Assembly: GCA_963850995.1 (NCBI GenBank)
Contig: CAWKNQ010000004.1
Span: 248,001 to 312,000 of the forward strand
From: Gaiellasilicea sp963850995
GTDB lineage: Bacteria > Actinomycetota > Thermoleophilia > Gaiellales > Gaiellaceae
Reading direction: 5' to 3'
DNA: 64,000 bases
A program made the position numbers and the translations under genes. The notes under the pieces are model-generated. The model was not told where the DNA came from. It worked only from the letters and a program-made list of their open reading frames with translations, and ran no database searches. Each line of letters begins with the position of its first letter. The first letter of the stretch is position 1. This document shows, in pieces, positions 1 to 8,666 of the stretch.

Positions 1-329
1 TCGGCGACAGCGACTCAGCGGAACGCTTCCAGTCGCTTCTGAGCCGGTTCGAAACGACCCTGCAGGAGGCACGCGACGCGCGCGAGGCGATCGTCGGCTC
101 CTTCGACGTTCTGATCGCCCGCGGCGGCCACCGGACGAACGAGATCATGAAGGTGCTCACGCTCGCCTCCGTGATCCTGCTGCCGGGCGCGCTGCTTGCC
201 GGGGTGATGGGCATGAACTTCAAGGTCGGGCTGTTCGAGGAGCCGATGCTGTTCTGGGTCGTGGTGGCCGTGATCGTCGCGGTAGCGCCAGTCACGCTCG
301 GGATGGCCAAGCTGCGGCAGTGGATCTGA
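1..329 (+). CDS. corA: CorA-family Mg2+/Co2+ transporter, C-terminal part (5' end outside window)
   Basis: Only the last 108 or so codons are present; the gene is open at base 3 and runs in from outside the window. The visible part has a charged helix, a first membrane segment (residues LASVILLPGALLAGVMG), the family-defining GMN motif in GMNFKVGLFEEP, a second membrane segment and a short cytoplasmic tail ending in RQWI. This is the pore end of CorA/MIT-type divalent-cation channels, which form homopentamers in the inner membrane. The periplasmic loop after GMN has the acidic residues usual in the family. The neighbour to the right is convergent and unrelated. Confidence 0.93.
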   Translation, partial: GDSDSAERFQSLLSRFETTLQEARDAREAIVGSFDVLIARGGHRTNEIMKVLTLASVILLPGALLAGVMGMNFKVGLFEEPMLFWVVVAVIVAVAPVTLGMAKLRQWI

Positions 330-621
330 CCCACCGGCCACCACCCTTTCACAGGCCAAGGTTCTCAACGATTCCACAACGAGTCCACGTTTCGACCGCG
401 CAATCCCCGCACCCAAAGAGACGCCGCACACGTTGTCTGTATCGGACTGCACCGGGTGGACGGGTACGCGCGAAGAGGTCAGCGGCAGACCTAGGGGTCA
501 CGCAGCGACCGTCCATCCGGGGGCAGTTCATCCAATTTCACGGGCGACATGGCGAAGGAGCTGCTCGCCCTCTGCCGGCGGATCTAGCCCGAGCTCGGAG
601 ACGGTCTCCAACGGCGGGTTC
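330..621. other. Intergenic region without a recognisable gene
   Basis: A 292-nt gap between the end of corA and a convergent small gene. Reading frames here are antisense or shadow frames with proline/arginine-rich, non-protein-like translations. I see no RNA gene, clear promoter or strong stem-loop. Confidence 0.5.
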
Positions 622-834
622 TCACGGGCCGCGGACGACGGTCACCCTGTCGCCGAGAGGCCACTCCTTGACGAAGTCCTCGTGCCCTTCCACTCGCAGC
701 GAAACGCGGACGGTCGTGTCGGTTCGATCGATCTCCCGCACAACCTTTGCCTCGACCGGCTCCGGCTCACCGTCGAGGTCGACCAACACGACGTCGCCCA
801 GCACGAGCCGCTGGACGTCGTACTCCATCGCCAT
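622..834 (-). CDS. Small conserved-looking protein of unknown function (70 aa)
   Basis: I do not recognise a family. The 70-residue protein is rich in alternating hydrophobic and charged residues (LGDVVLVDLDGEPEPVEAKV, then TTVRVSLRVEGHEDFV) and predicts a small beta-barrel, SH3-like fold. It has no signal peptide, membrane segment or cysteine. ATG at 834 is the first start; a second ATG lies two codons downstream. It sits alone between the convergent corA and a downstream membrane protein. The balanced amino-acid composition and lack of a better overlapping frame support it being real. Confidence 0.6.
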   Translation of the reverse strand: MAMEYDVQRLVLGDVVLVDLDGEPEPVEAKVVREIDRTDTTVRVSLRVEGHEDFVKEWPLGDRVTVVRGP

Positions 835-889
835 GGGCGCATGTAATCACGCTGCGCCGAGCACGTTCGCGTCGATCGGGGCAGAAACA

Positions 890-921
890 CGGATCGAGGG
901 ACGACATAGCCCCTCGATCCG
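890..921 (-). terminator. Stem-loop terminator of the 139-aa membrane protein gene
   Basis: CGGATCGAGGG at 890-900 pairs perfectly (11 bp) with CCCTCGATCCG at 911-921 around a 10-nt loop. It begins 17 nt past the stop codon at 938 and is followed on the minus strand by GTGTTTC, so it is placed like a factor-independent terminator with a weak T tract. Confidence 0.65.
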
Positions 922-937
922 GTCCGGAGTGTTCCGA

Positions 938-1357
938 TCAGGCCGCGGTTTCCCTGACGGATTCCTTGAAGCCCTGCCAGCGTGCCGTGAGCGCGTAGAG
1001 CACGACGAAGTTGAGCGCGACGATCAGGATGTTCCAGAGGGGATACGCCTGGGGGTAGTTCGCCAGGAACGCGACCTGCTGGATCGCGTTGACGGCCACG
1101 CCGATGATCGCGAGCCAGCGTGCCCAGCCCGCCCCACCGAGCAATCCGAGCCCGGCCAGGATGAGCACGGCTCCCCAGACGAGGCTGGTCCAGCCCCATG
1201 CAGTCACGTCGAGGAGTGCGAGGCCCTCGGGCGTCGCGACGACATATTCGTCCTCGAGAATCGCCATGAAACCCTGGAGCATGTCCATCGCCCCGACGAT
1301 GATGATCACGAAGCTGGCGAAGACGATCCAGCCACTCCATGAGTCTTGTGATGCCAT
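938..1357 (-). CDS. Four-TM membrane protein of the DUF7144 type
   Basis: A 139-residue integral membrane protein. After the start MASQDSWSGW there are four hydrophobic segments: FASFVIIIVGAMDMLQGFMA, VWGAVLILAGLGLLGG, WLAIIGVAVNAIQQVAF and ILIVALNFVVLYALTA, with a charged loop LEDEYVVATPEG between the first and second. This layout matches the small actinobacterial DUF7144 family, whose function is unknown. I chose ATG at 1357 rather than the longer frame from 1390 because GAAAGGAG lies 5 nt before it. It is probably monocistronic, with a stem-loop just past the stop. Confidence 0.8.
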   Translation of the reverse strand: MASQDSWSGWIVFASFVIIIVGAMDMLQGFMAILEDEYVVATPEGLALLDVTAWGWTSLVWGAVLILAGLGLLGGAGWARWLAIIGVAVNAIQQVAFLANYPQAYPLWNILIVALNFVVLYALTARWQGFKESVRETAA

Positions 1358-1443
1358 CTTGCTTGCTCCTTTCAGGAGAACCCGACGCACTCATTCGGGT
1401 TTGCCGAGTGAAGCCCTCTGTTCAGCGGCGTGACGCGCGACGG

Positions 1444-2547
1444 CTATCCGGCTTCGGCGGGAGCTTCGAGCGCGGCGTGTGCCGCTGCGACCTTGGCCCG
1501 GCGGGCCTTCGTCAGCTCCTGGACGAAGATCTGGATCATCGCTGCGAGCGGAACGGCGGTGAGGGCGCCAAGGACGCCGAGCAGGGCGCCGAAGAGTGTG
1601 ACGGCGACGATGATGAAGAACCCCGAGAGGTTGACCGCAACGCCCTGGATCTTTGGTGTGAGGATGTTGTTCTCGACCTGCTGGTAGACGAGCAGGACGA
1701 CGAGCATGATGATCGCGGCGGTGAGCCCTTCCTCGGCCCACAGTGCCGGCACGAGGATGACGCCGGCGATCGTCGCGCCGATGTTCGGGATCATGTCGAG
1801 CAGCCCCGCGATGACGCCGAGCGCGAGCGCGTAGCTGGAGCCGAGGAGCCAGGCGGTGAGCCCCTGGGTCGTTCCGGCGATCGCTGCGATCACGACGACG
1901 CCGATCGCCCAGCGTGAGACCGAGGTCGTCACCTTCTCCCAGACGCCGAGCCAGCGCTCGTCCTCGCCCGGCATCAGCACGCTCCCGAGCGCCCGCTTCA
2001 GGTTCGCGACGTCGGTGAGCAAGAAGATGCAGATGAAGATGATCGTGAAGCAAATGAGAAACGCGGAGAAGAAGTCGCCCGCGATCCCGAGCACGGCCGA
2101 GATCGCGTCCGGCACCGCCGCCGAGATCTCCTCCGAGCCGGCCTGGACGTTCTCGGCCGCGCCGCTGTCGCCCAGCCAGGAGAGCTCGTCCGACTCGCGT
2201 AGCTGCTCGACGGTCGTCGGCAGCTCCTGGAGGAAGTCGCGGACGCTCCCGACGAGCGGCACGAGGAACAGCAGCGCGAGCACCAGCACCGCCAGGGCCG
2301 TGCCGATGACCGTGACCGTCGCCGCCAGCCCTCGCGACATTCCGGTCTTCGCCATCACCCAGCGGACGGGGTACTCGAACACGAGTGCGAGGAAGATGCC
2401 GATGAAGACGATCAGGAAGGTGTCGCCGATTGCCGCGAACGCGGCGAGCACGCCCAGCGTCGCGGCAACCAGCAGCACCGTTCGCATCGGCAGAAGCAGC
2501 GCTCTGAGCGGCACCTCGGCGACGGTTGTGCGATCTGGAGTCTTCAT
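1444..2547 (-). CDS. AI-2E family transporter / PerM-type permease
   Basis: A 367-residue polytopic membrane protein of the AI-2E exporter (UPF0118, PerM/YdiK) family. It has an N-terminal pair of membrane helices, a long central extracytoplasmic/amphipathic stretch (about residues 85-150, with REFLQELPTTVEQLRES-like charge), then the typical C-terminal block of helices including WAIGVVVIAAIAGTTQGL, the GLLDMIPNIGATIAGV motif (family signature P-x-I-G) and VYQQVENNILTPKIQG, followed by two further helices and an alanine-rich cytoplasmic tail. Members export autoinducer-2 or other small solutes, or exchange Na+/H+; the substrate cannot be told from sequence. The start ATG at 2547 has only a weak Shine-Dalgarno sequence. 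Confidence 0.92.
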   Translation of the reverse strand: MKTPDRTTVAEVPLRALLLPMRTVLLVAATLGVLAAFAAIGDTFLIVFIGIFLALVFEYPVRWVMAKTGMSRGLAATVTVIGTALAVLVLALLFLVPLVGSVRDFLQELPTTVEQLRESDELSWLGDSGAAENVQAGSEEISAAVPDAISAVLGIAGDFFSAFLICFTIIFICIFLLTDVANLKRALGSVLMPGEDERWLGVWEKVTTSVSRWAIGVVVIAAIAGTTQGLTAWLLGSSYALALGVIAGLLDMIPNIGATIAGVILVPALWAEEGLTAAIIMLVVLLVYQQVENNILTPKIQGVAVNLSGFFIIVAVTLFGALLGVLGALTAVPLAAMIQIFVQELTKARRAKVAAAHAALEAPAEAG

Positions 2548-2644
2548 CGAGATCTACTGGGACGGTCAGAACATTCAGCCACGACGCTACGTTCGCGGGG
2601 CGCGCCCGCAATCATCCAAAGGTTCGACGTCGTACGGCGCGAAC

Positions 2645-3163
2645 CTACGAGGGACGAGTCAGGGCGGCTTCGATTCGCTCGAGCCGCTCGTCGAGCTGCG
2701 AGGAGTCGGCCACGGCGGCTTCGATTCGTTCGAGCCGCTCGTCGAGCTGACGAACCTGCTCCGCCGTCGGAGCACCGGCCGCGGGGTGCAATTGCTGGAC
2801 ACGCGAGCGGGCGACGAACGTGCTCGTAATCGCGGCGGTGATCACCGTCAGGAAGCCGATCCCGAACAGCATCACGAGCCCGGCAAGGAGCCGACCGGCG
2901 GTAGTGGTCGGAACGTGGTCGCCGTACCCGACCGTCGTGGTCGTCTGGATCGCCCACCAGAGCCCGGATCCGAGCGACGGAAAGTTCTCGTGGTCGACGA
3001 GCGTCATGAGGATCGCGGACCCGGCAGTGACAACGATCGTCGTGGTGGCGATCAGGACCACGGCACCGCGCGGTGTGACCACGCGGGCCACCACTCGGTC
3101 GAGTCGGCGTTCGATCCTCGTCTCGGGCGGCGTGTCGGGTTGGTTCGCGCTCTCCAGGTCCAC
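2645..3163 (-). CDS. Two-TM potassium channel with a C-terminal coiled-coil repeat
   Basis: A 172-residue KcsA/Kch-like ion channel. It has TM1 (VVLIATTTIVVTAGSAILM), a pore helix, the K+ selectivity filter TTVGYGD at about residues 76-82, and TM2 (LLAGLVMLFGIGFLTVITAAI), then a short cytoplasmic tail holding two copies of QLDERLERIEAA (about 119-130 and 136-147), which predict a tetramerising coiled coil. There is no RCK or cyclic-nucleotide domain. I prefer the GTG at 3163 because GGAGG sits 5-6 nt upstream; the longer frame from 3211 begins with cysteine/arginine-rich, non-typical sequence. The tail repeat is a recent duplication at DNA level (about 2663-2748). Confidence 0.9.
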   Translation of the reverse strand: MDLESANQPDTPPETRIERRLDRVVARVVTPRGAVVLIATTTIVVTAGSAILMTLVDHENFPSLGSGLWWAIQTTTTVGYGDHVPTTTAGRLLAGLVMLFGIGFLTVITAAITSTFVARSRVQQLHPAAGAPTAEQVRQLDERLERIEAAVADSSQLDERLERIEAALTRPS

Positions 3164-3290
3164 TTTCGTCCTCCGTTGGGTGCAGCATCGCAGAGCTACT
3201 GCGCGCTGCAACGCGCTTGCTCACCCGACTGGATGATTCACAAGGAGCTCGCGCATTGAGCACGACCGAGCGGAATGGGATGCTGTCTCG

Positions 3291-4496
3291 ATGAACGAGA
3301 CCGTCGTCGCCGATCCGTCGCCCGTGCTCCCGTTCCACGACCCGTCTCGCCGGCGTCGCCTGGTCAAGGTCGGCGGGTGGCTGGTGGGGATCGTGCTCGT
3401 CCTCATCGTCCTCAACCTCCTCGGCGTCGACGTGATCGGCTGGCTGCAGGACCTCTGGGAGCAGATCAAGGACATTCCGACCGCGTACATGGTCGCGGGG
3501 CTCGCGTTCCAGACGGGCCAGACGTTCTTCGCCGGGCTGTCGTACTACGGGATCCTGCGCTTCGCTTATCCGGGTCAGGTCGAGTTCTGGCCGGTCGTGA
3601 CTGCCTACGCCGCCGGCGTAGCGATGAACAACTTTCTGCCCGCGAACATCGGGACGTTCGCGACGCTGGTCATGTTCGTAGCGATCATCCCGGCCTGCAC
3701 CTTCCCCGGTGCTATCGCCGCGTACCTCGTCCAGAAGATCTTCTTCACGATCGCCGGCACCTTCGTCTACCTCTACCTCTTCCTGTCCGTGCCCGGCTCG
3801 TTCAACGAGAACCTCGGCAACCTCTCCGAGAACCCGGTGACATCGATTCTGATCGCGGTAGGAGGCGTCTTCCTCATCGTCCTGCTCGCCCGGATCTTTT
3901 GGCGGCAGGTGAAGAAGCTCTGGGAGAAGGCGAAGCAGGGCGGCGCCATCCTCGCTCACCCGAAGCAGTACTTTCTCTACTCGTTCCTGCCCTCGTTCCT
4001 CTCCTGGGCCTGCAAGCTGACCGTGATCGGGATCTTCCTGGCGGCCTTCGCGATCCCGGTCACCTTCGAGTCGGTCATGTGGGTGACCGGGTCGGGCTCG
4101 CTCGCGAACGTCGTCTCGTTCACGCCCGGCGCGGTCGGGATCACACAGGCGACGAACGCGCTCGCGCTCGACACCTGCTGCGGCGTCGCCAACAGCGTCG
4201 CCGTCGACTACTCGACCGCGCAGCAGCTGATCACCACCGCCTGGAACGTCGTTCTCGCTCTGATCCTGGTCGTCAGCGTCTTCGGCTGGACCGGCGGCAA
4301 GCTGCTCGTCACGGAGTCGTACACCGACGCCAAGGTCAAGGTCGCCGAGCAGAAGGCCCAGCACGCCGAGAAGAGGGCGGAGAAGAAGGCGGAGCGCGAG
4401 GAGTCCGGGCGAGGCATGCTTCGCCGGCGCCGCAACGGCGGCGCCGCAGAGGAGACCTCTTCGTCCGCGCCCGGCGACGGAGAACCTGGTGACTAG
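3291..4496 (+). CDS. Flippase-like / lysylphosphatidylglycerol synthase TM-domain protein
   Basis: A 401-residue membrane protein of the UPF0104/LPG-synthase transmembrane family (AglD2/MprF N-domain-like). About seven to eight hydrophobic segments start with WLVGIVLVLIVLNLLGV and end near VVLALILVVSVFGWTGGKLL. The characteristic N-N-x-L-P motif region is present as MNNFLPANIGTFATLV, and a second family block FTPGAVGITQATNAL lies near the C terminus. The C-terminal 50 residues are a lysine/glutamate-rich helix (AEQKAQHAEKRAEKKAEREE), probably cytoplasmic. Such proteins move or modify lipid-linked substrates; the substrate is unknown. It overlaps the next gene by 8 nt, so the two are probably co-translated and may act on the same envelope lipid. 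Confidence 0.86.
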   Translation: MNETVVADPSPVLPFHDPSRRRRLVKVGGWLVGIVLVLIVLNLLGVDVIGWLQDLWEQIKDIPTAYMVAGLAFQTGQTFFAGLSYYGILRFAYPGQVEFWPVVTAYAAGVAMNNFLPANIGTFATLVMFVAIIPACTFPGAIAAYLVQKIFFTIAGTFVYLYLFLSVPGSFNENLGNLSENPVTSILIAVGGVFLIVLLARIFWRQVKKLWEKAKQGGAILAHPKQYFLYSFLPSFLSWACKLTVIGIFLAAFAIPVTFESVMWVTGSGSLANVVSFTPGAVGITQATNALALDTCCGVANSVAVDYSTAQQLITTAWNVVLALILVVSVFGWTGGKLLVTESYTDAKVKVAEQKAQHAEKRAEKKAEREESGRGMLRRRRNGGAAEETSSSAPGDGEPGD

Positions 4497-6548
4497 CGGT
4501 CCCGACTCGGCTTACGGCCAGTCGACAGCTTGGCATCCCGAACGTCCGCGCTTGCGGCTGTTCCCTCTCCTCGTCTCCTGGTTCGCCACCGGGGTCGCGG
4601 TGATGGTGGCAGCCGGGATCCTGGCCGGTGTCCACATCGACAACTTCTTGGGTGCACTCGTGGTGGCGGCGGTCGTCGCCGCGTTGAACGCGGTGATCCC
4701 GCCCGTGCTCGCCGCGCTGCGGCTGCCGCTGACGCTCGTTCTCGGCTTCTTGCTCGTGTTGATCGCGGACGCCGTCATTCTCCTCATCGCCGCCGAAGTG
4801 ACCGACGGGGTGCTCAGGGTCGACAACTTCGGCTGGGCGCTCCTTGCTGCGCTCGTGGTCGCCGCGGTGAGCGTCGTGCTCGCAGTCGCCCTCGGCACGG
4901 ACGACAATTCGTCGATTCGGATCGCGCAGCGGATCGCGAAGCGGCAGGGGATCATCGCGAGCACGGACGTTCCCGGGATCGTCTTCCTCGAGATCGACGG
5001 GCTTGCGCTACCGGTGCTGCGCCGAGCCATGCGCGACGGAAACGCGCCGACCATGGCCCGCTGGATGGCCGACGCGTCGCACCAGCTGGCCGAGTGGGAG
5101 ACCGATCTCTCCTCACAGACGGGTGCGAGCCAGGCGGGGATCCTGCTCGGCTCGAACGAGGACATCTCGGCCTTCCGCTGGGTGGAGAAGGAGACGGCGA
5201 CGCTGATGACCTGCTCGGCGCCGCAGGACTGTGCCGAGATCGAGCGGCGGCTCGGTACCGGCATCGGCCTGCTCGTCGACGGCGGCGCCAGCCGCGGCAA
5301 CCTGCTCTCGGGCGAGGCGGAGGACGTGATCCTCACCGTCAGCCGGATGGAGGCGGAGAAGAAGTCCAACCCCGGCTACCGAGCGTTCTTCGCCAACGGC
5401 GACAACGCGACACGGACCCTCGTCCTCTTCGCCTGGGAGGTGATCCTCGAGTGGACGGCGGCGCTGCGGGCAGTCCGCCGCGACGTCCAGCCGCGCGGGC
5501 ACCGTGGCGGCATCTACCCCTTGATGCGAGGAGCGCTCTGCGTCTTCGTGCGCGACCTGATCGTCTCGGGCGTGCTCACCGACATCATGCGCGGGCGACC
5601 TGCCGTCTATGCGACCTTCTCGAGCTACGACGAGGTCGCGCACCACTCCGGCCTCGAGCGCGCGGACACGCTCGAGGCGCTGCGCAAGCTCGACGACAAG
5701 TTCGACGAGATCGAGCGATCTCTCCGCTACGCCCCCCGGCCGTACGAGATCGTCGTCCTCTCCGACCACGGGCAGACCCAAGGCGCGACCTTCAAGCAAC
5801 GCAACGGGTATGGCCTCGACGATCTGGTCGAGCGCTCGCTCGCGCAGGGCGCCGTCGAGGGGATCGCCGGGGGAGACGAGCAGAGCGCGATGGTCGGAAA
5901 CGCCGTCAGCGACGCCACCGGGAAGCAGGCGAAGCGGCCCAAGAACGACGTCTCCGACCGCGATGTCGTCGTGCTCGGCTCGGGCAACCTCGGCCTCGTC
6001 TACCTGATGGAGGAACGCCGCCGGCTCACGCTCGAGGAGATCGACGAACGCCATCCCGACCTCGTGCCCGGCGCTCCGTTCCCATCCCCACGTCGGCTGG
6101 CTGCTCGTCCGCTCATCCGAGCACGGGGCGGTGGCGCTCGGCGCCCGCGGCACCCACTACCTCAGCCGACGGCCGCGTCGAGGGAGAGGACCCGCTCGCG
6201 CCGTTTTCGCCCACCGCGCCCCAGCACCTGCTGCGCACCGACGGCTTCGAGCACGTCGCCGACATCATGGTCGGCAGCTTCTACGACCCCCACCTCGAAG
6301 AAGGATGCGCCTTCGAGGAGCTCATCTCCTTCCACGGCGGCATCGGCGGCTACCAGACGCGGCCGTTCATCCTCCATCCAGCCCAGCTCGAGGTTCCGGA
6401 GGGGCCCATCGTCGGCGCCGCAAGCGTGCACGGCATCCTCACCGGGTGGCGACGGAAGCTCGAGGGCGGGGCGAGCGGTGAGGCGCAGGCGGAAGCCGAG
6501 CCGCCGGCGACGAACGGCGTGGCCGAGCCGGCCGGACATCCGGGCTAG
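4489..6548 (+). CDS. Holin-like membrane domain fused to an alkaline-phosphatase-superfamily phosphodiesterase; two apparent frameshifts
   Basis: From GTG at 4489 the protein has four N-terminal membrane helices (FATGVAVMVAAGILAGV through ALLAALVVAAVSVVLAVAL; phage_holin_4_2/DUF-type module) followed by a soluble catalytic domain: the metal motif GIVFLEIDGLALPVL, a likely nucleophile in LSSQTGASQAGILLG, YATFSSYDEVAHHSG and EIVVLSDHGQTQGA, all typical of type I phosphodiesterase/nucleotide pyrophosphatase-like domains. The reading frame is then lost twice. It moves by +1 near 6063-6080 into the frame reading SHPHVGWLLVRSSEHGAVAL, and by +1 again at about 6164 into the frame reading ADGRVEGEDPLAPF, which continues conserved-looking sequence (DIMVGSFYDP, GGIGGYQTRPF) to the stop at 6548. 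Undoing both gives one continuous protein of about 685 aa. The uninterrupted frame to 7566 is an artefact of high GC. Confidence 0.8.
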
Positions 6549-6564
6549 CCGAGGTAGCGACTCA

Positions 6565-7212
6565 TTAGACCGAGAGGCTGATCGGGAAGGTCGCTATCCA
6601 GGCAACGGTGCCCAGGAAGACGACCCAGCCGAGCACGAGCAGCGTCTTGCGCGCACTCGGGGAGCCCAGCTTGGCGCTCATCCCGGCGAAGAACAGCGCG
6701 ACGGCGAAGAGGACGACGCCGAGCACGTAGTTGCTCGAACGCTGGATGTTGCGTCGCACCGTCGCCGCGGAGACCTCCGCCTCCGCGTCGAGCCGCTCGG
6801 CGTCCTCGGTCGCGGCCAGTTGGTACTCAGGCATCGCGAACGGAGTCAGCGGGGCGCCCGCGTTCTCGAGCGGGTCGGTGGCAAGCCAGGCGTTGAAGGC
6901 TGGCTGGAACTCCTTGCGAAAGCGCCTGATGTAAAAGTCGGTCAGCTCGGTCTCGTCGCGGGCATGGGCGTCGACCCACTGCATGAACGTCGCCACGTCC
7001 ACCTCGGTCTGCGCGTTGGCGAGGTCCGCGGCGCGCGCGGCCTCGATCCTGATCGCGTTCGTGCGTGCGCCCGCCTTCACCTGCTCGCCGTTCCAGCGAT
7101 TCGCCTGGTAGCTGCTCCAGGCAGTCGCGACGGCCGCGAGCGCCAGCAGCAGCATCGCAGCGAGCTCGACCCAGTCATGCCCCGGCTTGGCGCCCACGCT
7201 CTCGTCCGCCAT
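6565..7212 (-). CDS. Membrane protein of unknown function with coiled-coil centre
   Basis: A 215-residue protein with one N-terminal membrane helix (VELAAMLLLALAAVATAWSSYQA), a central cytoplasmic or periplasmic helical region of about 110 residues, and two C-terminal helices (YVLGVVLFAVALFFAGMSA and TLLVLGWVVFLGTVAWIATF). The layout resembles DUF4337-like proteins, but I cannot assign a function. The start ATG at 7212 follows the preceding gene's upstream frame closely: only 3 nt separate its start from the stop of the next minus-strand gene at 7216, so both are probably one transcript. It is convergent with the phosphodiesterase gene. Confidence 0.8.
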   Translation of the reverse strand: MADESVGAKPGHDWVELAAMLLLALAAVATAWSSYQANRWNGEQVKAGARTNAIRIEAARAADLANAQTEVDVATFMQWVDAHARDETELTDFYIRRFRKEFQPAFNAWLATDPLENAGAPLTPFAMPEYQLAATEDAERLDAEAEVSAATVRRNIQRSSNYVLGVVLFAVALFFAGMSAKLGSPSARKTLLVLGWVVFLGTVAWIATFPISLSV

Positions 7213-7215
7213 CGC

Positions 7216-8037
7216 TTAGAGCGCCCGCCCGCTCGCGTCGCATGGAAGGGGCTCGGTCCGGTTCGCGACGCGCAGCGCCTGGTCGACGATTCCGAGCGTC
7301 CGTTCCATCGCCACGGGTTGGAGGCCGCCGACGCCGTCGTGGAACGGCTGGTCGAGGACGCGCAGCAGCAGGAGCATCGCGACGATGACCGAGACGACCG
7401 ACCCCATCAGCATCCCCTGGACGACGGCCCGCTCGCCGCTGTCCGCGAAGAAGAGCATGTACGCGAAGATGACGGCGGAGATGAAGAAGAGCACGATCCA
7501 GAGCGGCGACGGGATCACGCCCACGGCTCCGTGGATCCGGTCACTCCGCGCCGCCTCGCGCTCTGACGTCTGGTCGAGCCACTTGCCGTAGGCGGCCTCC
7601 TCGCTGGGCGTGCTCGGCTCGATTGTCTCGAGCGTCCGGAACAGCTCGGCGCCCCAGGGGTTGATCTCGTCGCCCTGGGTTCCTTGCTCCAGCCTCGGCC
7701 ACTCCGCGTGGACGACCGACCGCCCGTAGCAGACGAGCTCGCCGCTCAGCTCTGCGGCCGCGGAGGGAAGGAACTGGGCCGTCTCGACCTGCTGCGCCAG
7801 CACCAGCGCCTCCTGCTCCGCACCGGCCCTGGACGCGTCGAAGCTCGAGAACGCGAGGAAGACGATGAACCCCAGCAGGACGGAGAACCCGGTCGCAAGC
7901 ACGCCGAAGACGCCTGAAGCACGGTCGCCGTCCTCGAAGTAGCTGCCTTCCGGCGCGCGTCGCCGCACGAGCAGCATCGCCGCGACCGCCACAGCGGTCA
8001 CGGCGGCGATGATGAGCGCTGCCCAGAAGATGTTCAT
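7216..8037 (-). CDS. DUF4239 (bestrophin-like) membrane protein
   Basis: A 273-residue protein starting MNIFWAALIIAAVTAVAVAAMLLVRRR. Its first helix and a second one (FGVLATGFSVLLGFIVFLAFSSF) precede a soluble loop of about 100 residues with conserved-looking ELVCYGRSVV, and two C-terminal helices (PLWIVLFFISAVIFAYMLFFA, MLMGSVVSVIVAMLLLLRVL). This is the layout of DUF4239 proteins, which are called bestrophin-like; their function is not established. I use ATG at 8037; the frame open to 8340 upstream is antisense to a lipoprotein gene and has no membrane or domain signal. It is the upstream partner of the 215-aa membrane protein. Confidence 0.85.
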   Translation of the reverse strand: MNIFWAALIIAAVTAVAVAAMLLVRRRAPEGSYFEDGDRASGVFGVLATGFSVLLGFIVFLAFSSFDASRAGAEQEALVLAQQVETAQFLPSAAAELSGELVCYGRSVVHAEWPRLEQGTQGDEINPWGAELFRTLETIEPSTPSEEAAYGKWLDQTSEREAARSDRIHGAVGVIPSPLWIVLFFISAVIFAYMLFFADSGERAVVQGMLMGSVVSVIVAMLLLLRVLDQPFHDGVGGLQPVAMERTLGIVDQALRVANRTEPLPCDASGRAL

Positions 8038-8083
8038 AGGCGAGCTTAGAACAGCCGCGCCTGACGCCGAACGTCGGACGTGC

Positions 8084-8095
8084 AAGAATCGCAGC
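8084..8095 (+). promoter_or_regulatory. -10 box of a probable leaderless transcript
   Basis: AAGAAT at 8084-8089 lies exactly 6 nt before the GTG start at 8096, the geometry expected when transcription starts at the first base of the start codon. No Shine-Dalgarno sequence is present. Confidence 0.45.
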
Positions 8096-8644
8096 GTGGT
8101 TGTCCGACGCCTCGCCGCACTCCTCGCCCTCGTCGCCCTGACGGCACCCGTTCTCGCCGGCTGCGGCGGCAGCGACGAGAGCGCGACCGAGGAGTGGGCC
8201 GGCAGCGTCTGCAGCGAGCTGAGCAGCTGGGTGAGCGGCGTCGAAGGCGCGATCCAGTCGCTGACCGAGGGCGGGATCCCCGACGAGGAGGCGGTGACGG
8301 ACGCCGTCGACGAGGTGAGAGGGTCGACCGAGGACCTCACGAGCGGGCTCCAGGACCTCGGGCGCCCGGAGACGGAGGCCGGCGATCAGGCGCAGGCCGA
8401 GGTCGAGCAGCTGGGGTCGGAGTTGCAGGAGCAGGTCGACGAGGTCGAGCAGGCAGTCGAGGGCCCGCTCGGGGTCGAGACCGTGACCGCCGTGACCGGC
8501 GCGATCTCCGCGGCTGCTGCGGCGGTGTCGTCCGCCTTCGAGAGCCTCCAGTCGCTCGACGGGGGAGACGAGCTGAGGAACGCGTTCGAGAGCTCGGGGG
8601 ACTGCGACTCGTTCCAGGAGCAGCTCGACGAGATCCGCCCCTGA
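8096..8644 (+). CDS. Putative lipoprotein, helical
   Basis: A 182-residue lipoprotein. The signal sequence (VVRRLAALLALVALTAPVLAGC) ends in the lipobox VLAGC with the acceptor cysteine at residue 23. The mature part is acidic, almost entirely helical and rich in glutamine and glutamate (EVEQLGSELQEQVDEVEQAVE), with one further cysteine pair partner (VCSELSSW ... GDCDSFQEQ). I do not recognise a named family. GTG at 8096 is chosen over the ATG at 8009 because the latter would overlap the divergent DUF4239 gene and push the signal peptide inward. An MFS gene follows within about 20 nt. Confidence 0.83.
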   Translation: MVVRRLAALLALVALTAPVLAGCGGSDESATEEWAGSVCSELSSWVSGVEGAIQSLTEGGIPDEEAVTDAVDEVRGSTEDLTSGLQDLGRPETEAGDQAQAEVEQLGSELQEQVDEVEQAVEGPLGVETVTAVTGAISAAAAAVSSAFESLQSLDGGDELRNAFESSGDCDSFQEQLDEIRP

Positions 8645-8666
8645 AGTTGCGCGCATCCGAATCGCG

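Noticed and set aside
2544..4364. A 606-codon minus-strand frame over the K+ channel and flippase genes
   Set aside because: The translation is D/R/E/H-rich without domains; the real genes on both strands have clear membrane proteins here.
6549..7566. Continuation of the phosphodiesterase frame to 7566
   Set aside because: After 6080 the frame is low-complexity; the conserved sequence continues in shifted frames and stops at 6548, and two minus-strand membrane protein genes occupy the rest.
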